Shown here: positions 11,688 through 24,358 of the stretch, piece by piece
Numbering within the stretch: position 1 is the first letter of the stretch
How the letters are laid out: the number at the start of each line of letters is the position of its first letter
NCBI RefSeq assembly: GCF_002994745.2
Contig: NC_037091.1
Coordinates: forward strand, 8,676,001 to 8,740,000
Source: Rosa chinensis
Lineage: Eukaryota > Streptophyta > Magnoliopsida > Rosales > Rosaceae
Length of the DNA stretch: 64,000 bases
Direction of reading: 5' to 3'
Notes under the pieces: model-generated
Database searches by the model: none
What the model saw: only the letters and a program-made list of their open reading frames with translations
Told to the model about the DNA's origin: nothing
Position numbers and translations under genes: made by a program

Positions 11688-12129
11688 TTTACATAAATGT
11701 CACTAGAGTACAAAGTCAACAATCATTCTCTCTCTCTTCTCCTGCGAGGTCTTCAGCTGACCTCCGACGAGTCTCCGACCAACTTCCAGCGAACTCTGGC
11801 AACCACAAAATCTATTGTCACTAACACCAAAAGCTACTATGGCTAGCAACAAAAGCTATTCTAATGAGATTTCCAGCAACCTCCGGCAATGTCACAACCT
11901 CCAACATATTTACATAAATGTCACTAGAGTACAAAGTCAACAATCATTCTCTCTCTCTTCTCCTGCGAGGTCTTCAGCTGACCTCCGACGAGTCTCCGAC
12001 CAACTTCCAGCGAACTCTGGCAACCACAAAATCTATTGTCACTAACACCAAAAGCTACTATGGCTAGCAACAAAAGCTATTCTAATGAGATTTCCGGCAA
12101 CCTCCGGCAATGTCATAAAAGCTACTGTC
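11688..12129 (+). repeat. 221-bp direct tandem duplication
   Basis: The block starting ACATATTTACATAAATGTC at 11688 is repeated from 11909 with very few differences. Both units include CTCTCTCTTCTCCTGCGAGG and GCTACTATGGCTAGCAACAA. Confidence 0.9.
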
Positions 12130-12900
12130 ACCAGCAAGAAAAACTACTATCACCAGCAAGAAAAACTACTGTCACTAGCAAGAAAAACTACTATGGTGAG
12201 ATTTCAGGCAACCTTTGGCAAGGTAACAAAAGCTACTATCACCAGTAACAAAAAGCTACACTGGTGATATTTTCGGTGGCTTCCGACGATGTCACAAAAG
12301 CTATTGTCACCAGTAACAAAAGCTACTCTGATGAGATTTCCGGCGACCTTCTGTGAGGTCACAAAAACTACTGTGACCAGCAACAAAAACTACTGTCACC
12401 AACACTAAAAGCTACTCCCATCAAACATTACTGTCACCAGCAACAAAATTTACTGTCACCAGCAACAAAAGTTACTGTCACTAGCAACAAAACCTGCTCT
12501 CACCAACACTAAGCTACTATCGCCAGCAACTATAAAGAAATTTCCAGCAAAGTCACAAAAGCTACTGTCACCAGCAACAAAATTTACTGTCACCAGCAAC
12601 AAAAGTTATTGTCACCAGCAACAAAAGTTACTGTCACTAGCAACAAAACCTGCTCTCACCAACACTAAGCTACTGTCGCCAGCAACAAAAGCTACTATCA
12701 CCATAAATAAAAACTACTGTCACCAACACCAAAAACTGCTTAACCATCACCAAAAGCTACTCTCACCGACACCAAAAGTTACTACTAAGCAAAAAAAAAA
12801 AAAATATTCCCAGAGATTGAGAAAACTATTACCATAGCCTAACAAAACTACTATCACTGACTGAGAAAGCTATTACCAACCAATACAAAAGCTACAATGA
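12110..12900 (+). repeat. Degenerate minisatellite, about 21-24 bp unit
   Basis: Many imperfect copies of CACCAGCAACAAAAGCTACT run head to tail, decaying toward the right. Confidence 0.85.
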
Positions 12901-14068
12901 AAAATCAAAACAACTATAAATATAGCCTTGCACTGCTCAAATTTGAATGTATTGCACATATCATAATTCATCAACATAACTTGTATCCATAAGCATCATT
13001 CACTAGAGTAAGCCGTAGAATCCATAGGAATTACTAAAATCAACCTAAGGCTATCAAACTGAATGACAAATTTCAACAAATGAGTTTCTACCTTTTCCAA
13101 AAACAGTAACAATGCATAATTCAAGCCTCAAATCTATACAAAAATAAAAAACTCAGCAAAATGAACACATAGAACGATCAAATTCCAAATCTCCAACCCT
13201 TCAAGATGATCCAACCCTTCAAATTGAAACAAAAAAACTTGTATTAGAAAAACAGGTTTCAAAATGATTGAAAAATCGACAAAACCAGACCATTGAAGAC
13301 AACTTTCTAAGGGCTAAGGTCAGTGGCGAAGCGAAGCCAGTAAAAGTAGTAGTAATTGCCGGAATTTGGTGTTGAAGGTTCGGAAAGCAGAAAAGCAGTG
13401 GGGATTCTGGAAATTAGGGACCGGTGCCAGAATCTCAATTTCAAAATCGGAGGACGGCGGCGTCAGCTACACGCTTAATTTGGACGACGACTCCACACGC
13501 GTCGACGACATCCTCCTCTGGTCACGGTTGCCGGCCTTCGCCTCCTGGAGTCTAACCCCGCGAGAGAAGTATACCACAAGCCGGCATATTCTGGACGACG
13601 TTCTAGAGGAAGATGAGGATAACCGGAGTTGGAGGTCACCGACAGAGAACAATTTGAAGCATCACTGATCGATGTGCCGACGGATATCCCAAGCTCAAAT
13701 TAGGACACCACTATCCAAGACCTGAAGGTTAACCTGCTTGTGGAGAACCAGATGCTTCGGGTCAGGCTAGAAATCTACTCGCCGTTCGACTATCAGGTAC
13801 TTCACTGACGAGATCGTGAGGTTTGCAACCTCGTCGTGTCAGTTTGTGAAAGAGAGAGAGAGAGAGAGAAACAAAGATGAGAATTCGATCAGTTTCAAAT
13901 CGAAGAAAAAAGAGAAAAGGGGGTTGAGGGCAAAATAGGAATAGCACAGAAAGAAACTGATGGTTTGGGCTCTAAAGTGGCCTTATGTGTACAAAAAAGT
14001 TTAGGTGGCCTTATGACTAATTAAAGTCTCAAAATGACACTTATTTGCAATCCACTAATAAGAATTTT

Positions 14069-14382
14069 TCAATTACCGCCAATGCTGATTGGAGTTTAAA
14101 TCACACTCTATTCTTGGTGTCCAGGGGAAGAAAGTGTTTGTGACAAGACCTCTTGACATAGATTAATCTCTAAATCTAAAAAGTCTTTAAGGAATTATAC
14201 CACGTGATCTTGATTTGAAAAAAAAAAAATTCCAGATTACCAAAGAGGTGGGGGCCCATGGACCCACTTCTCTCGAAATCTAATAGTCCCCGCACTAGGG
14301 TCACACAGTCTAACCTTGATTTGGGTAAAGTCAAATTCTAATAAGAGGCCGAGAGCAAATGAACCCAATCTAACCCATCGCC
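14069..14382 (+). promoter_or_regulatory. Proximal 5' flank of AKR copy 1
   Basis: The last 60 bases before the ATG at 14383 closely match the bases before the second AKR copy (about 57220-57277): GTCAAATTC, then AAT.AG.GGC.GAGAGCAAA. The rest has no match in copy 2 and shows nothing else I recognise. Confidence 0.55.
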
Positions 14383-15660
14383 ATGGCCTCGTGCGCCACC
14401 GCCTTCCTCTACAACCACGCCACCGCAATAACCTCACCTTACTCGCCTGGAAAGACTAAAACCACTGCAAGAAGCCTCCAGAGGCAGAGGAGCTCTCTCA
14501 GACCAACCACCATCACTGCCAAGCAGGACCAGAAGTCGGCATTGCAGTACCGGAAGCTCCTTGACTCGAACCCCGAAATTAGCGAAATCACTCTGGGCAC
14601 AATGACGTTTGGTGAGCAAAACTCGGAGAAAGAAGCTCACGAGATTCTCAGCTACGCTTTCGACAATGGGATCAACATTTTGGACACTGCCAAAGCTGTG
14701 AGTACTCTAAGGCTATGTTTGTTACGTGGGACTAGACTGAATTGGAGTAACTTATGTAATGAAATAAGAATCATCCCACGTTTGGCACACATGAGGACTC
14801 AATTAAATGAGATTAGAGAGTCCCCGCACCAGCTCCCGACCTTCTTACATAGAACCCCTAAATCTCACAGGACTGTGGAAGCAAGGGCTTCAACAACGCA
14901 TTAGTCTCTCCATCCCTTTCGCGCGCTTCAGCCTCGTCTCTCCACCTCTTTCACGCTTCAACCTCGTCTCTCCACTCTCGATCGCGCTTCATCCTTCTTG
15001 AACTTCCAGGTTCAATTTCTTTTCTCTATCATGCTCCTTTTGCTTTGATTCTGATTCCCTCTTCCCTTCGACCCCGTCTAGCTTCTTCTTCTCATGTATC
15101 TACTGTGATTTGTTAAATTAAAGACTATGGATTGATTTTCTATTAACAATGGTTTATGGGTTGTAACAATTGGTGTCTGGGTAGCTTGATTTGTTAAGAA
15201 TTGATCAATTTCAAGACTGAATTTTTTTTTTTCCTTTTAACAACGTCTGTGTTTTGATCTTCTTCTTTGGTTGGTTGTTTTCATTGATTTTTGATGTTGA
15301 TCAATTCTGGATTTTTTTTTCTTTTAACAACGTCTGTATTTTTATCTTATCCTTTGGTTGTTTTTTTCATTTATTTTGGATGTTGATCAATTTTGGATTT
15401 TTTTTTCTTTTAACAATGTCTGTATTTTGATCTTCTTCTTTGGTTGATTGTTTTCATTGATTTTGGATGTTGATCAATTATGAATTTTTTTTTTTTTAAC
15501 AACGTCTGTGTTTTTATCTTCTTTTCTGGTTGTTTGTTTAAATTGATTTTGGATGTTGATCAATTTTGGGTTTTTTTTCTTTTAACAACATCTGTGTTTT
15601 TATCTTCTTCTTTGGTTGGTTGTTTTCATTGATTTTGGATGTTACTGTGAAATCTTAGAT

Positions 15661-17137
15661 ATGGATCGAAGGCAAATTATGTTGCTCTTATTGGTGGAGT
15701 TGTGGCACCTAGAGACAATGTGTGCTTGTACTATGCTTGTGCTATTCATGTTTAATTTGAGACGAAGACGTGCTGAAAGACATGCTCTAAATAATCATTC
15801 ATTCGTTAGACGTGAGACTTGTTTGAGTTATCTAGATAGTATTATAGGCAATAGTGACAGCGAATGTGTACACGAATTAAGAATGGATAGAAAGACTTTT
15901 GGCCTTTTGTGTGAACTGCTTTGCACAGATGGAAAGATAAAGAGTGATGGTTTGGTGTATGTGGAAGAGCAAGTATGTATGTTTTTACATATACTTTCAC
16001 ATCATGTGAAGAATAGTACTATTAGAGGTAGATTTTTTCGATCCGGAGAGAATATTAGTAGGTATTTCCATTCTATACTACAAGGTGTTTTACGATTGCA
16101 AGGTAGTTTGTTGAGGGTGCCTGATCCGGTACTTGCTGACTGCACAGATCATAGATGGAAGTGCTTTAAGATTAGTGTTTGTAGGGACTGCAATTATGCC
16201 TTTTCTGATTGTTAAAAGGTTCATCTATATGTGCAGTTTATAGACTTCATGAATATATATATTTTTTTAATAGAATTGCTTGGGGGCAATAGATGGAACT
16301 TATATTAGAGTGCGTGTACCTGCAATTGACAAGCCAAGATACCGCACGAGAAAGGGTGAAGTTGTTACAAATGTGTTAGCTGCTTGTTCTCATGATATGC
16401 AGTTCATATTTGTCTTACCGGGTTGGAAGGGATCGGCATCGGACTCTAGAGTTCTTCATGATGCAGTGACTAGGCCGAATGGATTAAGAGTTCCCACTGG
16501 TAAGGCTATTGGATTAGTTGTGTAGATTAAATTAATACAGTTTATGTGCGTTTCACACACTAATAGGAATTTTTATTTTGGCTATTAGGTTATTATTACC
16601 TTGTAGATGGTGGTTACACAAATGGTGAGGGATTTCTTGCACCATATAGAGGAATAAGTTATCATTTGTCAGAATGGGATGAAAGAAATAGGCCTAGGGA
16701 TCATGTGGAATATTTTAACATGAAGCATTCGAAGGCAAGGAATGTCATAGAACGGTGTTTTGGAATGCTAAAAGGAAGGTGGGGAATACTAAGGAGTCCA
16801 TCATTTTATCCAATAAAGACACAATGCCCCATAATTACGGTTTGTTATCTTTGACATAATTTTATTAGGAGAGATGTCCATTGATCCGATGGAGTATGCA
16901 GTATGTGAATTAGATGCATAAAATGGGGAAGAAGCTGATGTAGTTGGCACAGTTGAAGCGTCTAATCAATGGACTACTTGGAGGAATGAATTAGCTTTAC
17001 AAATGCATAATGAATGGACGGGAAGAAGGGCTTACTGGGATGCTGGAGATACAGGGGTTTCAGGTGCTGCTACAAGGGCTGCAATGGATGCAAGAGCTGC
17101 AAGGGACGGAAGAGCTGCAAAGGATGCAAGAGTTTGA
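15661..17137 (+). pseudogene. PIF/Harbinger transposase (HARBI1-like DDE), degenerate
   Basis: Exon 1 (ATG at 15661 to about 16190) holds the N-terminal helical region ending ADCTDHRWKCFK. Exon 2 (about 16274-16500) has NCLGAIDGTYIRVRVP with the first catalytic Asp, then GWKGSASDSRVLHD. Exon 3 (from about 16588) has YYLVDGGYTNGEGFLAPY, then ARNVIERCFGMLKGRWGIL with the catalytic Glu region. A frame change near 16840 moves the tail into another frame (HNFIRRDMSIDPMEYAV), which meets a stop at about 16918 and ends in a run of ATRAAMDARAARD-like repeats. Family role: cuts and pastes elements with TWA TSDs, together with the SANT protein encoded at the other end. Confidence 0.88.
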
Positions 17138-18661
17138 AGAGAATAAATGATGCAGTTTCTGCTTTATAGGCCTTTTAGTACGAATGATCATAATTTATGT
17201 AGCTTTTGATTTGTTATGAACACTAGATGAGATAATAGGTAACTGATTCTGTACATCAGTTACTTGCATTTTTAGGAGCTATTGATTAGTAGAGCTATTG
17301 CTTAATATGAAATTGTTTTCCTTATTCTCATGATTAGTTTTTGTGTTTTACTTGTGTTGATGTAATTGGTTTATTATTTTCAGTTTGGGTTATTAGTTTT
17401 GTTAATATCCCAGAAAGAAAAACACAAGCTGATGAGAGAAAAAGAGGGAAAGCTGTGGACTGTGTTTGGTGGTACCTTTTCAACTTGCTTTGTTCTGTTG
17501 TTCTTGCAGGTTTGGATTCAGGTTGAATTGGTTTAGTGCTTATTGTTTTTCCTGGCTAAAGTGGTTTAGTGCTCTTCTTGCAAGTTAGGATATAATTTAT
17601 TGATTTTATGGTTTCATGATTTGTGAATTTGTGTTCTTTTGTTATGAGAATCAAGTTGGAGGGTCAGAAAGTGTGAGTTTTTGAGTTTAGTTTGCTTGCA
17701 TTGGATGATTAGTTTACAATTTTTCTGTTGGATTTTGCTGGGCTGAACAATTATGTTTAAAGTCTGTACTTTTTATGCAGCAGTTTTTGATCTATTTTCA
17801 AATAGTCTGTTATGATATTATGTTCTTATGTATTGAGTATGAAAGATGGCTTTTCCTTGCAAAACCAAGTTCCCCATAACCTTTGGGAATTACATTTGAA
17901 AGCTGAAACCTAAAGGCAACACTTTGATAAAAAATAAAAAAAAATAAAAAAAATAAAAAAGATTAAAAAAAACATTAAAAAGGCAATCTCCTTTAAATGG
18001 AAATGGAATTATCCATCTCAGAATGCTATTAGGGATAAGGGCTGATTCGACTTGTTCCTCTTTGAAAAATACTATTAATTCTTTGCTTTACTTGATACCT
18101 TTGCTTAGCTTCAAATCCATTTTTCTGATTCTTAGCTTTTCTCTGTGCACTAAGTCTTATACATATCCTAATTTATGTGGTGTGGTTTCTTTTCACTGGA
18201 AAAATCTAGATTCGATGTGTTTATGCTTTGTCACTAAACAATATTCTCAGTTTTTTTAAATGTTCTTATATACAGCCACGGCTGGTGGGTTTCATTTTTT
18301 CAAACTGATTGATCTTCTCTTAGTCTTTCAATGAAAATGAGTTACCTAGAAAGTTTGTAAACTGGCCTTTTTCTTTCTCGATCATTGATAATTAATATGC
18401 TAATGATCACTTATTCTCTCATTTTGGTAATCAATTGATACCGAATTACCTATAATGGATATGTTAGACATTTCATGTAAACACTCGGCTTCTTGGTGAA
18501 TTTGTTCTCCATTACTCTAATAATACAAATTGCAGATAAATTAGGTATGTTCAGAAAGAAAGTTTAATAATAAGGGTCCTTATTTATTTGTGAATTGTGA
18601 TACATTGCATACATATTCAGTCCTATTGTATTATGGCTTCATTGATTCATTATGATGTATA
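17138..18661. other. Non-coding interior of the Harbinger element
   Basis: AT-rich sequence between the transposase gene and the nested Copia element. It contains an A-rich run at 17930-17975. I recognise no gene. Confidence 0.6.
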
Positions 18662-18972
18662 TATTAGGATTATATAGTTAATTAGTTTAGTTAGCTATTT
18701 AGTTAGCTAATTAGTTAGTTACTAATTAGGGTTAATTTGTTAACCTCGTCTTCTTAATTAGCTTTGTTAATTGTCCTAAGTCTGTTACTAGTTTGTTAGC
18801 TCAGCTTGTGTGATTGTTATGTGATGAGAGTTGGATGCTTGACACGTGTTCTTGTGCAAGTCATCTATAGGTTCAGCTCACTACTATAAATACCTGATGA
18901 CCTCTTGTACTTTTATCAGACTCTGAAATACATTTTGCTTCATTTTCTTGCTTCGTCTTCTTCTAGCTATCA
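18662..18972 (+). repeat. 5' LTR of the nested Copia element
   Basis: Contains a GACACGTGTT box (18841-18850) and a TATA-like CTATAAATA near 18884 upstream of the likely transcription start. It ends ...CTATCA at 18972. Confidence 0.95.
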
Positions 18973-18984
18973 TGGTACCAGAGC
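18973..18984 (+). promoter_or_regulatory. Primer-binding site of the nested Copia element
   Basis: TGGTACCAGAGC abuts the 5' LTR with no spacer. It matches the initiator tRNA-Met site TGGTATCAGAGC at 11 of 12 bases. Confidence 0.85.
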
Positions 18985-19419
18985 TCAGGCTGCGACCTTG
19001 GAGCACTTCAATTCTTCAAAGACTCGTATACAAATCTGCAAGATCTTCTACTATTCTACTTTGATTTCTGCTCTGCAACTCAGATAAGTCTTCATCATCT
19101 TCATCAACTTTGATTTGAGGTTGCTATTTGACTTGAAGAAGTTTATGTGATAATTGATTCTCACTACTTGAATCGAAGCTTTGGTTTTTGATTTTGATCT
19201 GTTTTGAGTTGGATTTACTCGAAAGAAGCATCAAGAATTGTCTAGTTCTTCAATCTTTTTGGCTCTCAAACCCTAGTTTACAGTCATAGCCTGCAAATCT
19301 GTTGAAATTGTGCCTTGATTTTCTGCTCTACTTAAGTTCTACAAGAAAATCTCTAGCTCAAATCCTAGATCTGCAATACTTGAAACCCTAGCAAATTCCA
19401 ACATAATCAACCTAGAATC

Positions 19420-21689
19420 ATGACTGCTTCCACACCTCAAAACTTGTCTCACACCACTCAAACCACAGTTTACCTTCCTAATATTCTACTCGATGAATCA
19501 AATTACCCTACCTGGTTGTTTAGGATGGAATCCTTCCTTCGTGGCCAAAATCTCTTTGGTTTTGTAGATGGCTCTACTCCTTGCCCTTCTTAGTATGTCC
19601 TTTCCACTGATGGCACCACAAGCACTACTTCAGCTGATTACATCACCTGGAAGACACAGGATCAAAGCATTGTTAATATGATTGGTCAAACTCTTAGTGC
19701 TGTTGCTATGAATTGTGCGGTTGGAAGCAAATCTGCTCAAGATTTATGGATCAGACTGAGGTTGAAATTTGCTGATGCAAATAAGCAAAACATTTTGCAA
19801 CTGAAATCTAATCTTCAGAATGTTAAGAAAGGATATGATGATATTGAGACATATCTTGATAAGATAAAAGCAGCTAAAGATGCCCTTGAAACTGTTGGTG
19901 TGATAATTGATGATGAAGACATTGTGGTGACTGTACTTAATGGTCTTCCCTCAGAGTTTGCAGCCATCAAAACTGTTATAAGAGCTCAATTCACTTGTTC
20001 TCCCTTGAGCCAATTAAAGACCTTACTTAAAGCTGCTGAAATGGACATTAGCAATGAAGTTCCTGGTATTCAAAGCCTACTTACTGCTATGTTAGCCAAC
20101 TGTAATTTCAATGCTCTCAACACTCAGGCTGCCTCCACATCTACTGCTAATTCATCATGCACCAATCCTTTACTCCCTACTTCACAGTCTCAAGCTCAAT
20201 TGCAGTCAACCTCACTCATACAACCTCAAGTTCAAACTTCTGTGCATAATCAAGTTGTGCAGCCTTCTACATATGTGCAAAATACTGTGCCTTCTACATC
20301 TGTGCAGCCTTCTGCTGCTACAAGCTATGCTACTCAAGGCATTCTCTCTCCTGCCCCAGCTGTTCCACCTGGCTTTTCAGTCTCTCACTTGCCTACCTAT
20401 CCAATCTCTGCTCAGAATTCCTATGTTTCAATCCCTGCCATGCCTTATGGCTTCACATCCACTCCATCTGTTCTTGTGTTCAACTCATCTCCTGCATTTG
20501 CTGGCTTCTATGCTGGCAGAGGAAATGGCAGACTCAACAACAATGGTGGAAGGGGCAATGGAAACAACTTTGGGAGAGGCAATCAGCAATATGGAGGCTT
20601 TAACAATCAAAATGGAGGATTCAGGAACATTGCTAACAATGGCAATTCTATTACATGTCAATGGTGCAACAAAGTAGGTCATAGTGCCAAAACATGCAGG
20701 TCTCTTCCCAATGCTCATCAAGGCAACAATGTGATCACTCAAGGTGGCTGTCAATATTGTGGAAAGCCTGGACACACTGCTGATAGATGCTATTTTATCA
20801 TTGGTTTTCCTGGACAGCAAAATGACTCTGAAGCTGACAATGTCAATGCCAATGCTACTGCAATGCTTGCTGCTACCAATCTTGCACCACAATACTGGTT
20901 TGCTGACACAGGAGCAACAAACCATATGACCAATAACCTGCAACTCCTCAACAACATCACTTCATATCCAACCAATGATGGGGTCCAGATTGGTAATGGT
21001 AAACAGCTCCATATCACACATTCTGGTGATGCAATGCTGGGATTACTTAAACTTAACAATGTTCTGTTAATTCCTGAACTTGCTGCACACTTACTTTCCA
21101 TTTATCAATTGTGCAAACAGAACAATTGCTCTGTTTGGTTTGATGAATTTATGTGTATCATACAGGACAAGGTGCAGGGCAAAATTTTATACCAGGGACT
21201 GAGTAAGCAAGGGTTATATCCTATCCATTTGATCTACCAAAAACTGCAGCAACTACTTCAGTTACTTCTCATTCTTCAACAGGTCTCAATAATCTTTAGT
21301 CACAGAATAAGGCTACATCTGCACCTCACCATTCAGCTTATATTGGTCAAAAAATCAAGCAGTCATTGTGGCATCAGAGACTTGGTCATCCCACCAATGA
21401 AGTGATAAAGGTCATGCTTGAGAAGTCTAGTATAGTACACTCATCTATTGAGAATGATAGTGCAGTATGTGAGTCATGTTTGTTAGGCAAATTTCACAAA
21501 CTCCCTTTTCCTAGTTCTCAGTCTAGATGTAGTTCACCCTTTGCACTTGTACACTCTGATGTTTGGGGCCCTGCCCCTCATCTATCTCTAGATGGCTACA
21601 AATACTTTGTATTGTTCATTGATGATTGTACAAGGTTCATTTGGATGTTTCCAATGAAAAATAAAAATGAAGTCTTGGGTTACTTCAAA
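19420..21689 (+). pseudogene. Copia gag - protease - integrase N-terminal region
   Basis: The likely start is ATG 19420 (MTASTPQNLSHTTQT). A TAG near 19591 interrupts the frame 57 codons in. From 19678 to about 21230 the frame is open and carries the gag core, two CCHC knuckles (CQWCNKVGHSAKTC and CQYCGKPGHTADRC) and the protease site WFADTGATNHMT. A frameshift in 21230-21360 moves the rest into another frame, where the GAG-pre-integrase LWHQRLGHPTNE, the zinc ligands CESCLLGKFHKLPF and the integrase start VLFIDDCTRFIWMF are read up to GYFK at 21689. The TAG could come from CAG by C-to-T change, an inference. Confidence 0.93.
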
Positions 21690-24353
21690 TGTAACGTCCC
21701 GTATCTTAATTTACCCGTTTACTAGTCATTTGGACTGTAAATGACAACTATTTTCACTTTTGCTATCGTTTCGGTACTTTTAGTGGCCCTAAAAGTTGAC
21801 TTTTTGTTCGGGTCAAAATTTGAGAAAATTTCCTTCATGAAAGTTGTAGAGGACGTTAAACCGAGCGCGTGCATATGTGGTACGTAAAAATCGGAGTTCG
21901 TATGTGAAAGTTATAAGTGAAAAGGTGAATTTACTGTTCATGGTAACTCTCTATATATAAGGAAACTTACCGAGGTAAGATCCCATTTCAGAACTTACCC
22001 TGACCCTCTCTCTCCCCTCTCCCTCTTCCCCGCGTCGCCCTCCCTTTTTCTTTTTCCGATTTCTTCACCGTCCGGCATCCGATTGATGTGATTCCAGTTG
22101 TCCTTGGACCGTCTCTTCCTCCTCTATACGATGGTATCAGTGGGTATCGGTGATTTGGCCGGAAAACCCCGAATTTATGCAATCATTTTTACTGTAGCAA
22201 TTTGCTTCTCTGGTGAAATTCTCCAGTTTTCGGCTATCTCCGATGGGAAAATTGGTTCTATTAGGAGCGCCTCAAGTCACTGATCATCTTCTCTCAAGAC
22301 TTCTAGCTGAAATTTCCACGTTTGGAAGGTGAATTTGAAGGATTTCCAAATTGGTGGGTTTGGAGATTTCCGGGTTTGTGTTCATCGGCAAAATTGGAGC
22401 ACTTCAAGGTATTTTCTCACTTGGTCACAGTTATGAAAAATGCTTAGAATGTTGAGATGATTATGTGGTTGAAATTTGGTGGCCGGAGGAGGAGTTGGCC
22501 GGCGCATGAACAGTGCCATGCGTGAACAGTGGTGGCGTTTAAACAGTAATTTAAATTCTATTTTTTTTAGCTAGTTAAATCCTATAAATTGTGTAGAGCT
22601 TGTATGTGAAGTTTGGTAATTTTTTGAGAAACTTGGAATTAATTATGAATTTTTGAAGTTTAGGGTTTCGATTATCGAATTACGAGAATCCGACCGTCGG
22701 ATATCTCTCGGTTCTGCCTTGGAACCTTTAAATTAACGAATTGGTATTAGTGGTATAATTTGGGCTGAATCCGAAGTGAATGGGAGATGTAATGGTGAGG
22801 AATTGATTTTAGGAATCGTATTAAATTGTTGAATAATTATTCACGGAGTATAATTGTGAACAGGATGAAGTACCGAGCTATTGCTCGATGACGGAACTCG
22901 AATGCGTGATCGTCGGAATAGTACTGTGAGTGGACTTTTGTTTTTAAATAATGATGCATGCATTTATTTCTTAAATTAATGCTCTAGTTATTAATCATAT
23001 TACATTTTGAGCAAATGAATTGATTTTCGGAATTTGATTTCAGTTTATCTCGTGGTTTTACTTTCAACAATGAGTTTCAAAGGTTGGTTATGATTTATAA
23101 TATTATTTGACGAATTACTTATTTCCGAGGTAATTTTCCGGAATTAAGTATATTTCTAATCGCCGATTTAAGTTCCTGGAAGATTTTCGAGATGATTTTC
23201 GATGGAGTTGGATTTCTCATTTATTTATTGACCTTCCGTTTTGGCATTGGGAATGCCTAATTAATGATTTTGGATTTGGTTTGTTTCTTGGAGATTTTGA
23301 GAGATTTTTGGAAATGGGATTTGCTTATACTAATTTCCGGTTTTGGTTACGGATTTGAGAATATTTTGGCGTGCGGGGTCACGTCATTGGAATATATGTT
23401 TTTCTTGTGAGAGATTGGGGAAGTCTTTCGGATTTTATGGATTTTGAATGTTTTCCTCACCATACTCGGGTCATTCGATTAGTGCTCCTCCTCACTTACT
23501 TTGTGTTTGTGAGTGGCAGTTGAGGTAGCTTATTCTCCTCCTCACTTACTTTGTGTTTGTGAGTGGTAGTCGAGATGATTTATTCTCCTCCTCACGTGAG
23601 TGGTAGTCGAGGTTATTAGTTCTCCTCCTCACACAATCTATGTGTGAGTGGCAGTTGAGGGTAGGTAGAGCCTAAGGGGCTCCTTTACCCGTATGGTGAC
23701 ATCTCTTCCCCATATCCTTTTATTTGTTACTTGACTAGCGGGGCTAGTACGATTCTTTTAGCAAGCGGGGTCTGGTATGTTTTTACGAGATTTCGAGTTT
23801 TAAAGACATACGTTTTATAATTGTTGCATGCATCGAAGTTTTACGAATTTAAATTCGTGGGGAAGTAATACAATTCCTTTTCCTTTAATTTATTTATTTA
23901 ATCGTTTATTTTGTCCACTCACTCTAACATGTTTTTCAATTACTTTCCCCTGGGCCCTTCGGTTTCAAATGCCCAGTTTGCAGGCGAAATTAGTGAGGTC
24001 GGGCGTACATTGGAGTTGAGGCATAGTCAACCACATGGCTTCCGCATTTTTATTTGATTTAGGTTTTCCTTGATTACCCTTGCTGTTAGAATTGCTCTGA
24101 TTACTTGAGGAAATTAAGGTTATTTAAGTTGTGATTTGTGTTATGTGATTTTTGGTTGATGTTGTAATTTGGGGAGCAGGGTGGCTCCAGGAGAATGAGG
24201 ATGGATGATTTAGAAGTGTAAATGTTTTCCTACAGGTTTTGGGTAGCCTACTTTTAGGGGAAGTTCCGCCAAATTTTTGATAGAATTTCTTCTAAGGTGG
24301 GCCCCGCAGGGCCACTTCGGATTTCGAGGTGAAATCCGGGGCGGGTCCTGTTA
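21690..24353 (+). mobile_element. Solo LTR (2.66 kb), probably Ty3/Gypsy, nested in Copia integrase
   Basis: It begins TGTAACGTCCCG and ends GGTCCTGTTA, with TSD TCAAA at 21685-21689 and 24354-24358. Excising it plus one TSD rejoins the Copia integrase frame (GYFK to SLCAIVQ). It has a TATA box (CTCTATATATAAGG near 21950), a CT-rich 5' leader and no coding capacity, so it looks like one LTR left by recombination. Long LTRs beginning TGTAACG are common in chromovirus-type Gypsy elements; the lineage is a guess. A roughly 60-bp direct repeat (TCCTCCTCACTTACTTTGTG) occurs three to four times at 23480-23660. The terminal dinucleotides are TG...TA, another non-canonical end. Confidence 0.85.
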
Positions 24354-24358
24354 TCAAA

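Larger units (their letters stand above)
11566..14068. mobile_element. Non-autonomous terminal-inverted-repeat element, MULE-like
   Basis: The left end (about 11560-11645) and the reverse complement of the right end (about 13985-14072) share ATAAGTG, a run resembling TTTAATTAGTCATAAGGCCACC, and a second ATAAGGCCAC block. They are inverted repeats of roughly 80 bp. I found no clear TSD, so the class is uncertain. The interior is mostly tandem repeats plus a short open stretch at 13366-13668 (100 codons, not recognised) that could be a captured exon. Confidence 0.6.
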
